This document shows, in pieces, positions 1 to 5,545 of a DNA stretch of 5,545 nt; within the stretch, counting starts at the first letter, position 1; each line of letters begins with the position of its first letter. A model generated the notes under the pieces. It saw nothing but the letters and a program-made list of their open reading frames with translations, did not search any database and was not told the DNA's origin. The stretch lies in contig DKBB01000103.1 in NCBI GenBank assembly GCA_002451015.1, forward strand, positions 10,815-16,359, read 5' to 3'. Both the position numbers and the translations under genes were made by a program. Source of the DNA: Acidobacteria bacterium UBA6911. GTDB lineage: Bacteria; Acidobacteriota; UBA6911.

Positions 1-913
1 GGTTGTCGAGGTGCATCAGGTAGGACATCCCGTAGGAATAAAGGTTCCCAGCCATCAATTCCAGAAGATCCCCGTCCCATTGCTGCCTCATATATGCTTC
101 GAGAGACCTGGTGATCATGCTTTTGGAACTGGTTCGCCCGACCAACTTGAAAAAAGTGGAGATTTTTTCATACTTTGCCGTATCTTCAGGGCGGATCCAC
201 CCGGATTTCAGCAGTTGGGAAGGGTCGCTTTTCGTCAGTTGTATACAGTTGAGGCTGAAAACGTTATCCTCGCCCTTAGTTCCGTCCGATCCGGGTTTTC
301 TCGACTTGTGCGAAATATAATTGAAGTGAAACTTTCGAAAAGGGCATTTGAACAGGCAGCCCTCGTTGACCATTAATTTGAGCTCCAACCCTGTTTTTTC
401 CCGGATCTTTTTTAAGAGGCGGAGGTTGCGGTTGATGTTCACATCCGGCGTGATGGCGTCGGCGCCTGCCTTCTTAAAAATTATGGCTTTATCGATACAA
501 TCAATATCCGAAAGAACGGAGGCACAGATCTCCACCTCAGGGAAACGCCTGCGGACCTCCCGGATATACATGGGATTGGCAATGGTTACGGCTTCCACCC
601 CATACTCGTCAAAAACCCGTTTCAGGTAGTCCATGGTTCCCTTCAATACGCCCGGGGCATACCAGTCGCTCCCTTCGCAGATCGAGTTCAGGAGCAGATT
701 TACGCGAATCCCTTCCCGATGGATCCTGTTTACGGTATCCGCGAAATCGTCGAACGACTGTGCCTTGGATATCCGGCCGGAACCGGCAAATTCCTGCGGA
801 CCGGACAGATAGATTTCCCTGATGCGATTCCCGTTGCACTCTTTCCATTTAAAGGTTTCGGTCAGCGTTTCCGGGTCATTATTGTACGGAACAGAAAATT
901 CGAGAGCGCCCAT
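1..913 (-). CDS. U32-family (PrtC/collagenase-like) protein, partial, C-terminus beyond left edge
   Basis: An open frame of 304 codons reads from ATG at 913 to the window edge with no stop, so the C-terminus is missing. The protein resembles the peptidase U32 family: a TIM-barrel-like N-terminal half with beta strands such as IREIYLSGP (31-39), IRVNLLLNSICEG (69-81) and VEAVTIANP (106-114). This is followed by the hallmark segment NEGCLFKCPFRKFHFN (183-198) and a later LNCIQL (221-226) and SGWIRPED (237-244). Cys186, Cys190 and Cys223 sit where related proteins of this family (for example UbiU and UbiV) use cysteines to bind a [4Fe-4S] cluster, so an iron-sulfur protein is likelier than a simple protease; this is inference. 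The start is supported by GGAGAG 6 nt upstream. The substrate is unknown; known relatives act in oxygen-independent hydroxylation of ubiquinone precursors or in RNA hydroxylation. It lies 150 nt downstream of the DUF948-like gene on the same strand. Confidence 0.8.
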   Translation of the reverse strand, partial: MGALEFSVPYNNDPETLTETFKWKECNGNRIREIYLSGPQEFAGSGRISKAQSFDDFADTVNRIHREGIRVNLLLNSICEGSDWYAPGVLKGTMDYLKRVFDEYGVEAVTIANPMYIREVRRRFPEVEICASVLSDIDCIDKAIIFKKAGADAITPDVNINRNLRLLKKIREKTGLELKLMVNEGCLFKCPFRKFHFNYISHKSRKPGSDGTKGEDNVFSLNCIQLTKSDPSQLLKSGWIRPEDTAKYEKISTFFKLVGRTSSKSMITRSLEAYMRQQWDGDLLELMAGNLYSYGMSYLMHLDN

Positions 914-1063
914 CTAGTTCTCTCCGTGAGAAAGCCTGTGAAGGTCCGTTCAACGACCGATGCAGGCCTCCATATCGATAGAATGATACAGCCATATTCA
1001 TGCCTTTGAATGCCGTTTTATTGTCGGGGAGGATTTTTATGCGAAGTCCGGAGCTGCAGGAAT
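914..1063. other. Short intergenic gap between U32 and DUF948-like genes
   Basis: This 150-nt stretch separates two genes on the minus strand. Apart from the GGAGAG ribosome binding site at its left end I see only short inverted repeats without a T-run (for example ATTCA...TGAAT around 996-1010) and no convincing promoter. It therefore remains open whether the U32 gene is read from the YtxH promoter or from its own. Confidence 0.5.
920..925 (-). promoter_or_regulatory. Ribosome binding site of the U32-family gene
   Basis: GGAGAG read on the minus strand lies 6 nt before the ATG at 913. It supports that start, since no other in-frame ATG with a comparable site was seen just upstream. Confidence 0.65.
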
Positions 1064-1594
1064 CTAAATAAACATTTCATCATTATCCTGCGGATCAGCT
1101 TCGAATTCGGACGGTTTTCTGCGTCTTCTGAAAAGAAAATCAAAACCCGCCCGTATTCCGCGGACAATAGCGCTGATTTCATTTATCGGGTTCAGGATAC
1201 TGTCGTGCACCATCTCCAACAGTTCCTCGGCACGACTGGTGGCCGTTTCAATCCTGGCCTTCACTCTGTCAACTTCATAACGAGCGGTGTTTGTCGTCTC
1301 CTCCAGAAAGTCGTCTACCTTGACAACCCTTTGATGAAGGATTTCGGCGGCATCGACCACTTTATCCTTGACGGGTATGAAACCATTCCCGATTTCCTGG
1401 ATGGTGTTCAGTGTTTCCTCCGCTTTTTCGGTGACTTTGTCGGCATTCTTAAGCAGATCCCGGCTTATGCCGTTGATCCGGTCGACCAACCGGCGGAAAG
1501 TCCGATACATCCCGAAAATGACAATGGTCTGCACAAGAACAGCCACGGCCAGGATTCCGGTAAAAATCGCCAGGAGGATTTCTTGAGTTTGCAT
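1064..1594 (-). CDS. DUF948-like single-pass membrane protein
   Basis: The 176-residue protein has one N-terminal membrane helix at about residues 7-28 (LLAIFTGILAVAVLVQTIVIFG), followed by a long, charged, mostly helical region (about 30-150) rich in heptad-like Leu, Ile and Val spacing, probably a coiled coil. It has a basic stretch RRRR at 156-159 and an acidic tail. This architecture, and its position just after a YtxH-type gene, match the DUF948 group of general-stress-associated membrane proteins; no biochemical function is established for that group. The N-terminus is short, so the helix probably anchors the long helical part to the inner membrane, though I cannot fix the orientation. 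The ATG lies 6 nt after the stop of the upstream gene, with AGAGAAGG inside that gene's end as a somewhat distant ribosome binding site. The family call rests on architecture and context rather than on a diagnostic motif. Confidence 0.75.
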   Translation of the reverse strand: MQTQEILLAIFTGILAVAVLVQTIVIFGMYRTFRRLVDRINGISRDLLKNADKVTEKAEETLNTIQEIGNGFIPVKDKVVDAAEILHQRVVKVDDFLEETTNTARYEVDRVKARIETATSRAEELLEMVHDSILNPINEISAIVRGIRAGFDFLFRRRRKPSEFEADPQDNDEMFI

Positions 1595-1600
1595 GTGATT

Positions 1601-1897
1601 TTATGCCTTCTCTTTTTCTTCCCGATATGCTTTTTTGCCGGCTTCAAGGGCGGCGCTCAATGAATCCCGCTTTTGCTGGACGATCTCTTTGCCTCGGTCC
1701 AGATATTCCGTAGTTCTTTCCGCAACGACTTTGCCCTGTGACGAAATGGTATTCGCGCTTTCCCGTGCTTTTGATACGAGCATTTTCCGGGTTTCCTCGC
1801 CGCTCTTGGGGGCTAATAAAAGTGCGGTCGCCGCTCCGACCAAGGCACCCAGCATCAGATATAAGAGTTTTTCTCCTGCACCGGTTTGTTCACTCAT
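1601..1897 (-). CDS. YtxH-domain small membrane protein (general stress protein type)
   Basis: The 98-residue protein opens with a short polar stretch and a membrane helix at about residues 11-29 (LLYLMLGALVGAATALLLA), running into APKSGEETRKML (29-40). The order 'glycine-rich helix, then APKSGEETR' is the recognisable signature of the YtxH family (PF12732). The remainder (about 41-98) is a charged amphipathic helix ending in a Lys/Glu-rich tail. YtxH proteins were first noted as general stress proteins in Bacillus; their molecular role is unknown. I chose ATG 1897 over an in-frame ATG at 1933 because AGAGGAG lies 6 nt upstream of 1897, the family starts near this point, and the longer form would begin upstream of the likely transcription start at about 1917. 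It is the first gene of a two-gene unit with the DUF948-like gene, which follows after 6 nt. Confidence 0.88.
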   Translation of the reverse strand: MSEQTGAGEKLLYLMLGALVGAATALLLAPKSGEETRKMLVSKARESANTISSQGKVVAERTTEYLDRGKEIVQQKRDSLSAALEAGKKAYREEKEKA

Positions 1898-1903
1898 TGG
1901 ATT

Positions 1904-1910
1904 CTCCTCT
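1904..1910 (-). promoter_or_regulatory. Strong ribosome binding site deciding the ytxH-type start
   Basis: AGAGGAG on the minus strand sits 6 nt before ATG 1897. It is close to the ideal Shine-Dalgarno sequence and decides against the longer frame that would start at 1933. Confidence 0.8.
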
Positions 1911-1923
1911 GATATTAATAATT

Positions 1924-1953
1924 TTGATAACATGCCGTGGTGTTAAATGTCAA
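1924..1953 (-). promoter_or_regulatory. Predicted sigma70-type promoter for the YtxH / DUF948-like pair
   Basis: Read on the minus strand, a perfect TTGACA (-35, 1948-1953) is followed after 18 nt by TATCAA (-10, 1924-1929), which is preceded by TG one base upstream, an extended -10 arrangement. Transcription would begin near 1917, leaving a leader of about 20 nt that contains the AGAGGAG ribosome binding site. Position, orientation and leader length all fit. The -10 box matches consensus at four of six positions and the spacer is one longer than ideal. Confidence 0.6.
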
Positions 1954-2060
1954 ACTCGAATACTCGACCAAGCAATATGGACCTCGATGCGATTGGTTTG
2001 TTTCATAAATATATTATAGCGACAATTCACGATTAGGACCATGCCCCCTGCCGATTGGAC

Positions 2061-2066
2061 TATAAT
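2061..2066 (+). promoter_or_regulatory. Possible -10 box (TATAAT) for nth, implying a leaderless start
   Basis: A perfect TATAAT lies on the plus strand 7 nt before the ATG at 2074. There is no recognisable -35 hexamer at 16-18 nt spacing and no extended TG motif. If it is active, transcription would begin at or next to the ATG at 2074, giving a leaderless nth message. A chance match in an AT-containing stretch is equally possible. Confidence 0.3.
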
Positions 2067-2073
2067 AGCCCCC

Positions 2074-2742
2074 ATGACGACGACAAATAAAAAATCCTTC
2101 TCAAAACAGGCGGATCGCATGGAAAGGATCCTGAGGCAATTCGACCGCACATACCCCGAGGCCCAATGCGCGCTTCGCTTCAGCACTCCACTGGAATTGT
2201 TAATTGCCACAATCCTTTCCGCTCAATGCACGGATGAACGTGTCAACCTCGTTACACGGGATCTGTTCGAAAAGTATAAGTCTCCGTCCGATTATGCCGG
2301 GGCGGAAACCGAAACACTGGAGAATGACATCCGGTCCACAGGTTTTTTCCGCAACAAAACCAAAAACATCCAGGGGGCTTGCCGGAAGATCCTGGAAACA
2401 TTCGGAGGCAAAGTTCCGGATACCATGGAAAAACTGCTGCAGCTTCCAGGAGTTGCGCGCAAAACAGCCAACGTGGTTTTAGGCGTCGCTTATAAGAAAG
2501 CTACAGGCGTTGTCGTCGACACGCATGTATTCCGGGTCTCCAGGCGACTCGACCTCTCAAACGCGAAAACGCCGGAAAATGTCGAACGGGATCTGATGCG
2601 GATCCTGCCGCAAAACAGATGGATTGCCTTTTCCCACCAGACAATTCTACATGGCAGGCGAGTATGCAAGGCCAGGAAACCGATCTGTTCCCAATGCCCC
2701 GTAGAAGATCTATGCGAGTCTGCAGATAAACAATTTAACTAG
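2074..2742 (+). CDS. nth: Endonuclease III (DNA glycosylase / AP lyase)
   Basis: Base-excision repair enzyme that removes oxidised pyrimidines and cleaves the abasic site. The 222 residues (E. coli Nth has 211) align along the whole family: FSTPLELLIATILSAQCTD (36-54), the helix-hairpin-helix LPGVARKTANVVL (124-136) with catalytic Lys130, and VDTHVFRVSRRL (148-159) with catalytic Asp149. The C-terminal [4Fe-4S] motif is complete: Cys198-x6-Cys205-x2-Cys208-x5-Cys214. The start is uncertain. ATG 2074 gives an N-terminus of family length; ATG 2041 (233 residues) has only AGGA 2 nt upstream; ATG 2119 (207 residues) has AGGCGGA upstream at better spacing but would remove part of the first helix. 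The gene ends with two in-frame stops in a row (TAG TGA). It is monocistronic in this window, divergent from the YtxH unit and convergent with the glycerate kinase gene. Confidence 0.96.
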   Translation: MTTTNKKSFSKQADRMERILRQFDRTYPEAQCALRFSTPLELLIATILSAQCTDERVNLVTRDLFEKYKSPSDYAGAETETLENDIRSTGFFRNKTKNIQGACRKILETFGGKVPDTMEKLLQLPGVARKTANVVLGVAYKKATGVVVDTHVFRVSRRLDLSNAKTPENVERDLMRILPQNRWIAFSHQTILHGRRVCKARKPICSQCPVEDLCESADKQFN

Positions 2743-2744
2743 TG

Positions 2745-2779
2745 AGAAGTCAGAACGTTCGAGCGTTCATCTGGCTTCT
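2745..2779. terminator. Imperfect hairpin between convergent genes, possible bidirectional terminator
   Basis: AGAAGTCAGA (2745-2754) can pair with TCTGGCTTCT (2770-2779) over 10 bp with one G-U wobble, and the loop can form a further small stem, ACG (2755-2757) with CGT (2764-2766). It begins 3 nt after the nth stop and lies between two convergent genes, where a terminator is expected. There is no run of T after it on either strand, so an intrinsic terminator is not proven; it may simply be part of a repeat element. Confidence 0.35.
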
Positions 2780-2792
2780 GGCTTCTGGCTTC
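2770..2792. repeat. Short tandem repeat, 7-nt unit TGGCTTC, about 3.3 copies
   Basis: Three exact copies of TGGCTTC occupy 2772-2792, with a partial copy just before. The reverse complement of the unit (GAAGCCA) appears in near-identical form at 2746-2752, in the left arm of the adjacent hairpin. The stretch is non-coding and sits in the gap between the stops of nth and the glycerate kinase gene. Confidence 0.85.
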
Positions 2793-2839
2793 CTACAATA
2801 ATACGCATAATCCCAAGTTCTTAACTTATCAACTCGGTA

Positions 2840-4180
2840 TTACCCAACCAACACGATATGCAAATCCATCACATTGGTCCGCGTCGGGCCTGTGACGATC
2901 AGGTCTCCAAGACGCTTGAAGTAGGTATGGGAATCGTTGTTGTTCAGGGATTCCTTCAGGAAAGCGGGACTGAATTTCAGGGAGCGGGTAAAGGTTGAAT
3001 TGTCCGCGACGGCACCAGCGGCGTCCGTGGGCCCGTCGGTCCCGTCCGTTCCCAAACTGGCCACGACCGCCGGCGCCTCGAGCGCAGCCAGGTGCGGCAC
3101 ACAATGCAGCACGAATTCCTGGTTGCGCCCTCCACGGCCGCTTCCGGTAACTTCCACCGTTGTTTCTCCCCCGCTGACGATACAGGCCGGACGGCTTATG
3201 GGCCTGTTTTCCCGTACGATTTCCTTCAGAACACTCATATGGAATCCTGCCGCATCCGCGGTGTCGCCCTCAAGCCGGCTTGTAAGAACCATACTCCGGT
3301 ATCCCATTTTCTTTGCCGCTTTAACGGCAGCGGTACAAGCCAGTGTGCTGTTGCCGATTATGAAGGACCGGACTCCCTTGAAAACCGGATTCCCCGGTTT
3401 CAGAGTCTCCTCAATCCGTCCGGCACATCCCTGCTTAAAGCGCTTCATCACTGCCGTTGGTATCCGATCGGAAACTCCCAGTCTTTTGAGTGCCTCCACA
3501 CAGTCGAAAAACGTAGTCGGATCCGGTGCCGTCGGCCCCGAAGCGATGGTAGCCATATCGTCTCCGACAACATCCGACAGAGCCAAAACAGCAACCCTGA
3601 CATGCCTTAATAAACCTGCCAGGCCTCCCCCCTTAAACCTGGACAGGTGTTTTCGAACACAGTTCAATTCATGGATGGAAGCGCCGGCATTCATCAAAAT
3701 CTCGGAAGACCGCACTTTATCCTCCAGGGTAATTCCCTGGGAGGGAGAAACCATCAAAGAGGAAGCGCCCCCGGAAAACACACAGATTACCAGGTCGCCC
3801 GATTCGATCCTGTTTTCGACAAAGGATCGAATCCTTTCTGCAGAAATCATACTGTTTTTATCCGGAAGAGGATGTCCGGCTTCAAGAATTTCCGTTTTTT
3901 TCAGAGTAAAACCATGCCCGTACTTTGTTGCCAGAAATCCACCCGTTAAGTATCTCCCCAAGATCTTTTCCAGGGCCTTCCCCATAGGAGCGGCCGCTTT
4001 TCCCGCTCCCAGGATCCAGACGCTTCGTATCGTATCCAGATCAAAGCGGCACGCGTCTATTTGCAGGATACTCCCACGGCGCTGGACATATTTCCGAACT
4101 GCGGTTTCGGGATTGACGGCCTTCAATGCGGCTGTCCATATATTTGCTGCATCGGAACGAAGAATCCTTAAGGATTTCAC
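2840..4180 (-). CDS. Glycerate 2-kinase, MOFRL family (GckA/TtuD type)
   Basis: Predicted cytosolic enzyme phosphorylating D-glycerate with ATP to 2-phosphoglycerate, feeding glycerate from serine, glyoxylate or sugar-acid breakdown into lower glycolysis. Older annotations call this family hydroxypyruvate reductase. The 446 residues are full length. The N-terminal DUF4147 domain (about 8-245) shows ILGAGKAAAPMGKAL (56-70) with the key Lys61, GHPLPD (102-107), FSGGASSL (135-142) and SGPTAPD (214-220). The C-terminal MOFRL domain (about 330-440) shows SGGETTV (336-342), GSGRGGRNQE (346-355), GTDGTDGPTDAAGA (377-390) and TGPTRTNVMDL (430-440). The start is GTG at 4180, overlapping the TGA stop of the upstream response-regulator gene as GTGA; a GGA about 7 nt upstream is a weak ribosome binding site, so translational coupling is likely. 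All conserved segments are present, so activity is expected. Whether the regulator next door controls it is unknown. Confidence 0.94.
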   Translation of the reverse strand: MKSLRILRSDAANIWTAALKAVNPETAVRKYVQRRGSILQIDACRFDLDTIRSVWILGAGKAAAPMGKALEKILGRYLTGGFLATKYGHGFTLKKTEILEAGHPLPDKNSMISAERIRSFVENRIESGDLVICVFSGGASSLMVSPSQGITLEDKVRSSEILMNAGASIHELNCVRKHLSRFKGGGLAGLLRHVRVAVLALSDVVGDDMATIASGPTAPDPTTFFDCVEALKRLGVSDRIPTAVMKRFKQGCAGRIEETLKPGNPVFKGVRSFIIGNSTLACTAAVKAAKKMGYRSMVLTSRLEGDTADAAGFHMSVLKEIVRENRPISRPACIVSGGETTVEVTGSGRGGRNQEFVLHCVPHLAALEAPAVVASLGTDGTDGPTDAAGAVADNSTFTRSLKFSPAFLKESLNNNDSHTYFKRLGDLIVTGPTRTNVMDLHIVLVG

Positions 4181-5217
4181 TGTTTTTCCATTGAGGAATG
4201 ATCGGAATTACTGAAGATCCTGTCGTAAAGATCCGTAAATACGGTAACGACCTGTGGATCGAACTGCGAGGAAGCGCATTGTGCCAGCTCCCGGATCGCT
4301 TCCTGAGGGGATCGTGGCATACGATAAGGCCGCCAGACAGTCATGGCGTCAAAAGCCTCGACGACGGTAATAATACGGGCGCCCAGCGGAATAAGATTTC
4401 CCTTAAGACCATCCGGGTGTCCGGTTCCGTCGTAGTGCTCACGGTTGTGGCGAATGGACTTCAGAACTTCCTCATCGTCGAGAATGGGGCGCAAGACCTC
4501 CTCGGCCAGTGCCGTCCTCTCAAGAAAATGGCGCTGCTCTTCCGGCGTCAGGGCGCTCTGTTTGTTTAAAAGTACATCCTCCACGAGTATCATTCCGACA
4601 TCATGCAACAGGGCGGCCAGGTAGACCTTCCGCACCCCGTCATCGGTCATCCGGAGCTCCCTCGCAACATACCTTGCTTTTTCTGCGACCCGCAATGCGT
4701 GGCCCACGTTGAAAGGAATTTTCAGGTCCAGGAGGTGAATGAGTACCTGTGTCATAGAATAAAAAAGCCGACGGGTTTCCGCAGCGCGATCATCCGCCAT
4801 CTGGACAAGATAGCGCTGGTATTCCCGGCTGGCGCTCTCCAGCCGCCGCTTGTCAAGCGCACGAGCGGCAGAAACCACCACCTGTTCAAGGTTGAAGGGT
4901 TTTATTATGTAATCATACGCGCCCATATGCATGCTCTGAATCGCCATACTGGCACTGTCCACCGCGGTGATGATCAGAACAACGACATCGGGATACGCTT
5001 TCTTGATATCCTGAAGCAACTCCGTTCCCTGTTTTCCGGGCATCCGTATGTCCGTAAAAGCCAGGTCAAAATTCTGTGAAGCGAGCGCAGCAAGCGCGGA
5101 CTCGGCATTGCCTGCCGTAACGCATTCAAACCCCGCGTCCTCAAGAGTGGATTTCAAGATCTCCTGAATATAAATCTCATCATCTACAATCAGCACCTGT
5201 CCTCTTTTATCGTTCAT
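4177..5217 (-). CDS. Response regulator with REC domain and degenerate HD-GYP-like output domain
   Basis: The 346-residue protein has an N-terminal receiver domain (about 7-120) with acidic pair Asp12-Asp13, phospho-acceptor Asp56 (in FTDIRMPG), Thr84 and Lys106, all intact. A helical linker (about 121-165) leads into an HD domain (about 166-335) with His173, His205-Asp206 (LLHDVG), DGTGHPDGL (263-271), IPLGARI (276-282) and AFDAMT (288-293). By alignment with typical HD-GYP domains, the Lys of HDxGK is Met209, the conserved His after the LTxEE segment is Arg234, the HH pair is Asn258-Arg259, and GYP is GHP. Cyclic-di-GMP hydrolysis is therefore doubtful; a signalling or binding role is possible. 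The start at 5217 is preferred to ATG 5235 because AGGTG lies 5 nt upstream, while 5235 has no usable spacing. No histidine kinase gene is in the window. It is 21 nt downstream of the serine hydrolase gene and overlaps the glycerate kinase gene by 4 nt. Confidence 0.92.
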   Translation of the reverse strand: MNDKRGQVLIVDDEIYIQEILKSTLEDAGFECVTAGNAESALAALASQNFDLAFTDIRMPGKQGTELLQDIKKAYPDVVVLIITAVDSASMAIQSMHMGAYDYIIKPFNLEQVVVSAARALDKRRLESASREYQRYLVQMADDRAAETRRLFYSMTQVLIHLLDLKIPFNVGHALRVAEKARYVARELRMTDDGVRKVYLAALLHDVGMILVEDVLLNKQSALTPEEQRHFLERTALAEEVLRPILDDEEVLKSIRHNREHYDGTGHPDGLKGNLIPLGARIITVVEAFDAMTVWRPYRMPRSPQEAIRELAQCASSQFDPQVVTVFTDLYDRIFSNSDHSSMEKQ

Positions 5218-5222
5218 AATCG

Positions 5223-5227
5223 CACCT
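5223..5227 (-). promoter_or_regulatory. Ribosome binding site deciding the response-regulator start
   Basis: AGGTG on the minus strand lies 5 nt before ATG 5217. The alternative ATG at 5235 has TAGGGA directly abutting it, which is too close to work, so the shorter protein is preferred. Confidence 0.6.
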
Positions 5228-5238
5228 GGATCCATTCC

Positions 5239-5545
5239 CTATAATGGATCGGAAATCGCAGATGAAACAATATTTGCAACAACACCGCGCAGATGATTCA
5301 TGTTCTTTCCACCATCGGGGTGCACACGATTGCTCAGGACAACCACGAAAGTTTCCGTCTGTGGATGGATCCATAAAGAGGTCCCTGTAAAACCGGTGTG
5401 CCCGTAGCCCCCCTCGAAAATATCCCCGCTCGGCGAGGAATAATCGGTTCGGATGTCCCATCCATAACCTCTTATTTGGGGGGAACTCGGTGGCGATTGC
5501 GGTCGGCTCATCGCCCGAACCGTCATCGGCGACAGGAGGCGCCCG
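5239..5545 (-). CDS. Beta-lactamase-family serine hydrolase, C-terminal fragment (N-terminus beyond right edge)
   Basis: The last 101 residues of a protein whose frame stays open to the window edge; the ATG at 5526 is internal, because the codons before it (GRLLSP) continue a family-typical segment. The fragment carries YGWDI (27-31 of the fragment), GHTGFTGTSLWIHP (48-61) and VVLSNRVHP (68-76). HTG within GHTGFTGTS corresponds to the third active-site box (KTG/HTG) of class C beta-lactamase-like serine hydrolases (PF00144). The catalytic SxxK and YxN boxes would lie outside the window. Many members are esterases or peptidoglycan-related hydrolases rather than antibiotic-resistance enzymes, so resistance should not be inferred. 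Its TAG stop is 21 nt before the response-regulator start, suggesting co-transcription. Confidence 0.88.
   Translation of the reverse strand, partial: GRLLSPMTVRAMSRPQSPPSSPQIRGYGWDIRTDYSSPSGDIFEGGYGHTGFTGTSLWIHPQTETFVVVLSNRVHPDGGKNMNHLRGVVANIVSSAISDPL

Noticed and set aside
609..848. A 79-codon frame on the minus strand
   Set aside because: It lies in a different frame within the U32-family gene and its product is compositionally biased with no family resemblance.
1010..1663. A 217-codon open frame on the plus strand
   Set aside because: It is antisense to the DUF948-like and YtxH genes, and its product shows no coherent domain; the minus-strand genes have ribosome binding sites and a promoter.
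2013..2018. A second TATAAT on the minus strand upstream of the YtxH-type gene
   Set aside because: No -35 hexamer is found at proper spacing and it would give a leader of over 100 nt; the TTGACA promoter at 1924-1953 is the better candidate.
1950..2210. An 86-codon frame on the minus strand across the nth start region
   Set aside because: It overlaps the conserved 5' end of nth on the opposite strand, covers the YtxH promoter and has no good ribosome binding site or recognisable product.
2815..2827. Palindrome AAGTT-CTT-AACTT just beyond the glycerate kinase stop
   Set aside because: A 5-bp AT-rich stem with a 3-nt loop and no T-run is too weak to call a terminator.
2937..4214. A 425-codon open frame on the plus strand
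   Set aside because: It lies antisense to the glycerate 2-kinase gene, whose motifs are complete; the plus-strand product is rich in Ser, Pro and Arg and shows no recognisable family.
5239..5545. Reading the serine hydrolase as an antibiotic-resistance beta-lactamase
   Set aside because: Only the C-terminus is visible, and its HTG-type third box is common in esterase-like and peptidoglycan-related members of the family; resistance cannot be inferred.

Overview
The window looks like ordinary chromosomal DNA from a Gram-negative anaerobe or facultative anaerobe, with G+C of roughly one half by eye. The mix of genes (a U32/PrtC-like protein, a YtxH plus DUF948-like membrane pair, a MOFRL-type glycerate kinase and a REC-HD response regulator) resembles Desulfobacterota (former Deltaproteobacteria). 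That assignment is an inference from gene content and sequence style, not a database result.

Layout: six of the seven genes are on the minus strand; only the DNA-repair gene nth is on the plus strand. From left to right: (1) a U32-family protein that starts at 913 and runs off the left edge; (2) a two-gene unit read leftwards, a small YtxH-type protein (1601-1897) followed 6 nt later by a DUF948-like single-pass membrane protein (1064-1594), with a good sigma70-type promoter at 1924-1953; (3) a divergent intergenic region of about 175 nt; (4) endonuclease III (nth, about 2074-2742), read rightwards; (5) a short convergent gap of about 97 nt with a 7-nt tandem repeat and a hairpin; (6) a tightly packed minus-strand cluster: the C-terminus of a beta-lactamase-fold serine hydrolase (right edge to 5239), a REC-HD response regulator (4177-5217) and a glycerate 2-kinase (2840-4180). 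The last three are probably co-transcribed: the gaps are 21 nt and a 4-nt GTGA overlap.

How the genes may work together: YtxH and DUF948-like proteins are commonly adjacent and are thought of as envelope or stress-associated membrane proteins. The serine hydrolase, response regulator and glycerate kinase have no known joint pathway; their packing suggests shared expression rather than a demonstrated functional unit. The most notable point is that the response regulator's HD-GYP-like output domain keeps the overall fold signature but has lost several catalytic or metal-binding positions, so it is probably not a working cyclic-di-GMP phosphodiesterase.

I found no mobile element, CRISPR array, tRNA, rRNA or clear riboswitch, and no convincing wholly new system. 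The 150-nt gap at 914-1063 holds a ribosome binding site but no terminator I could support.
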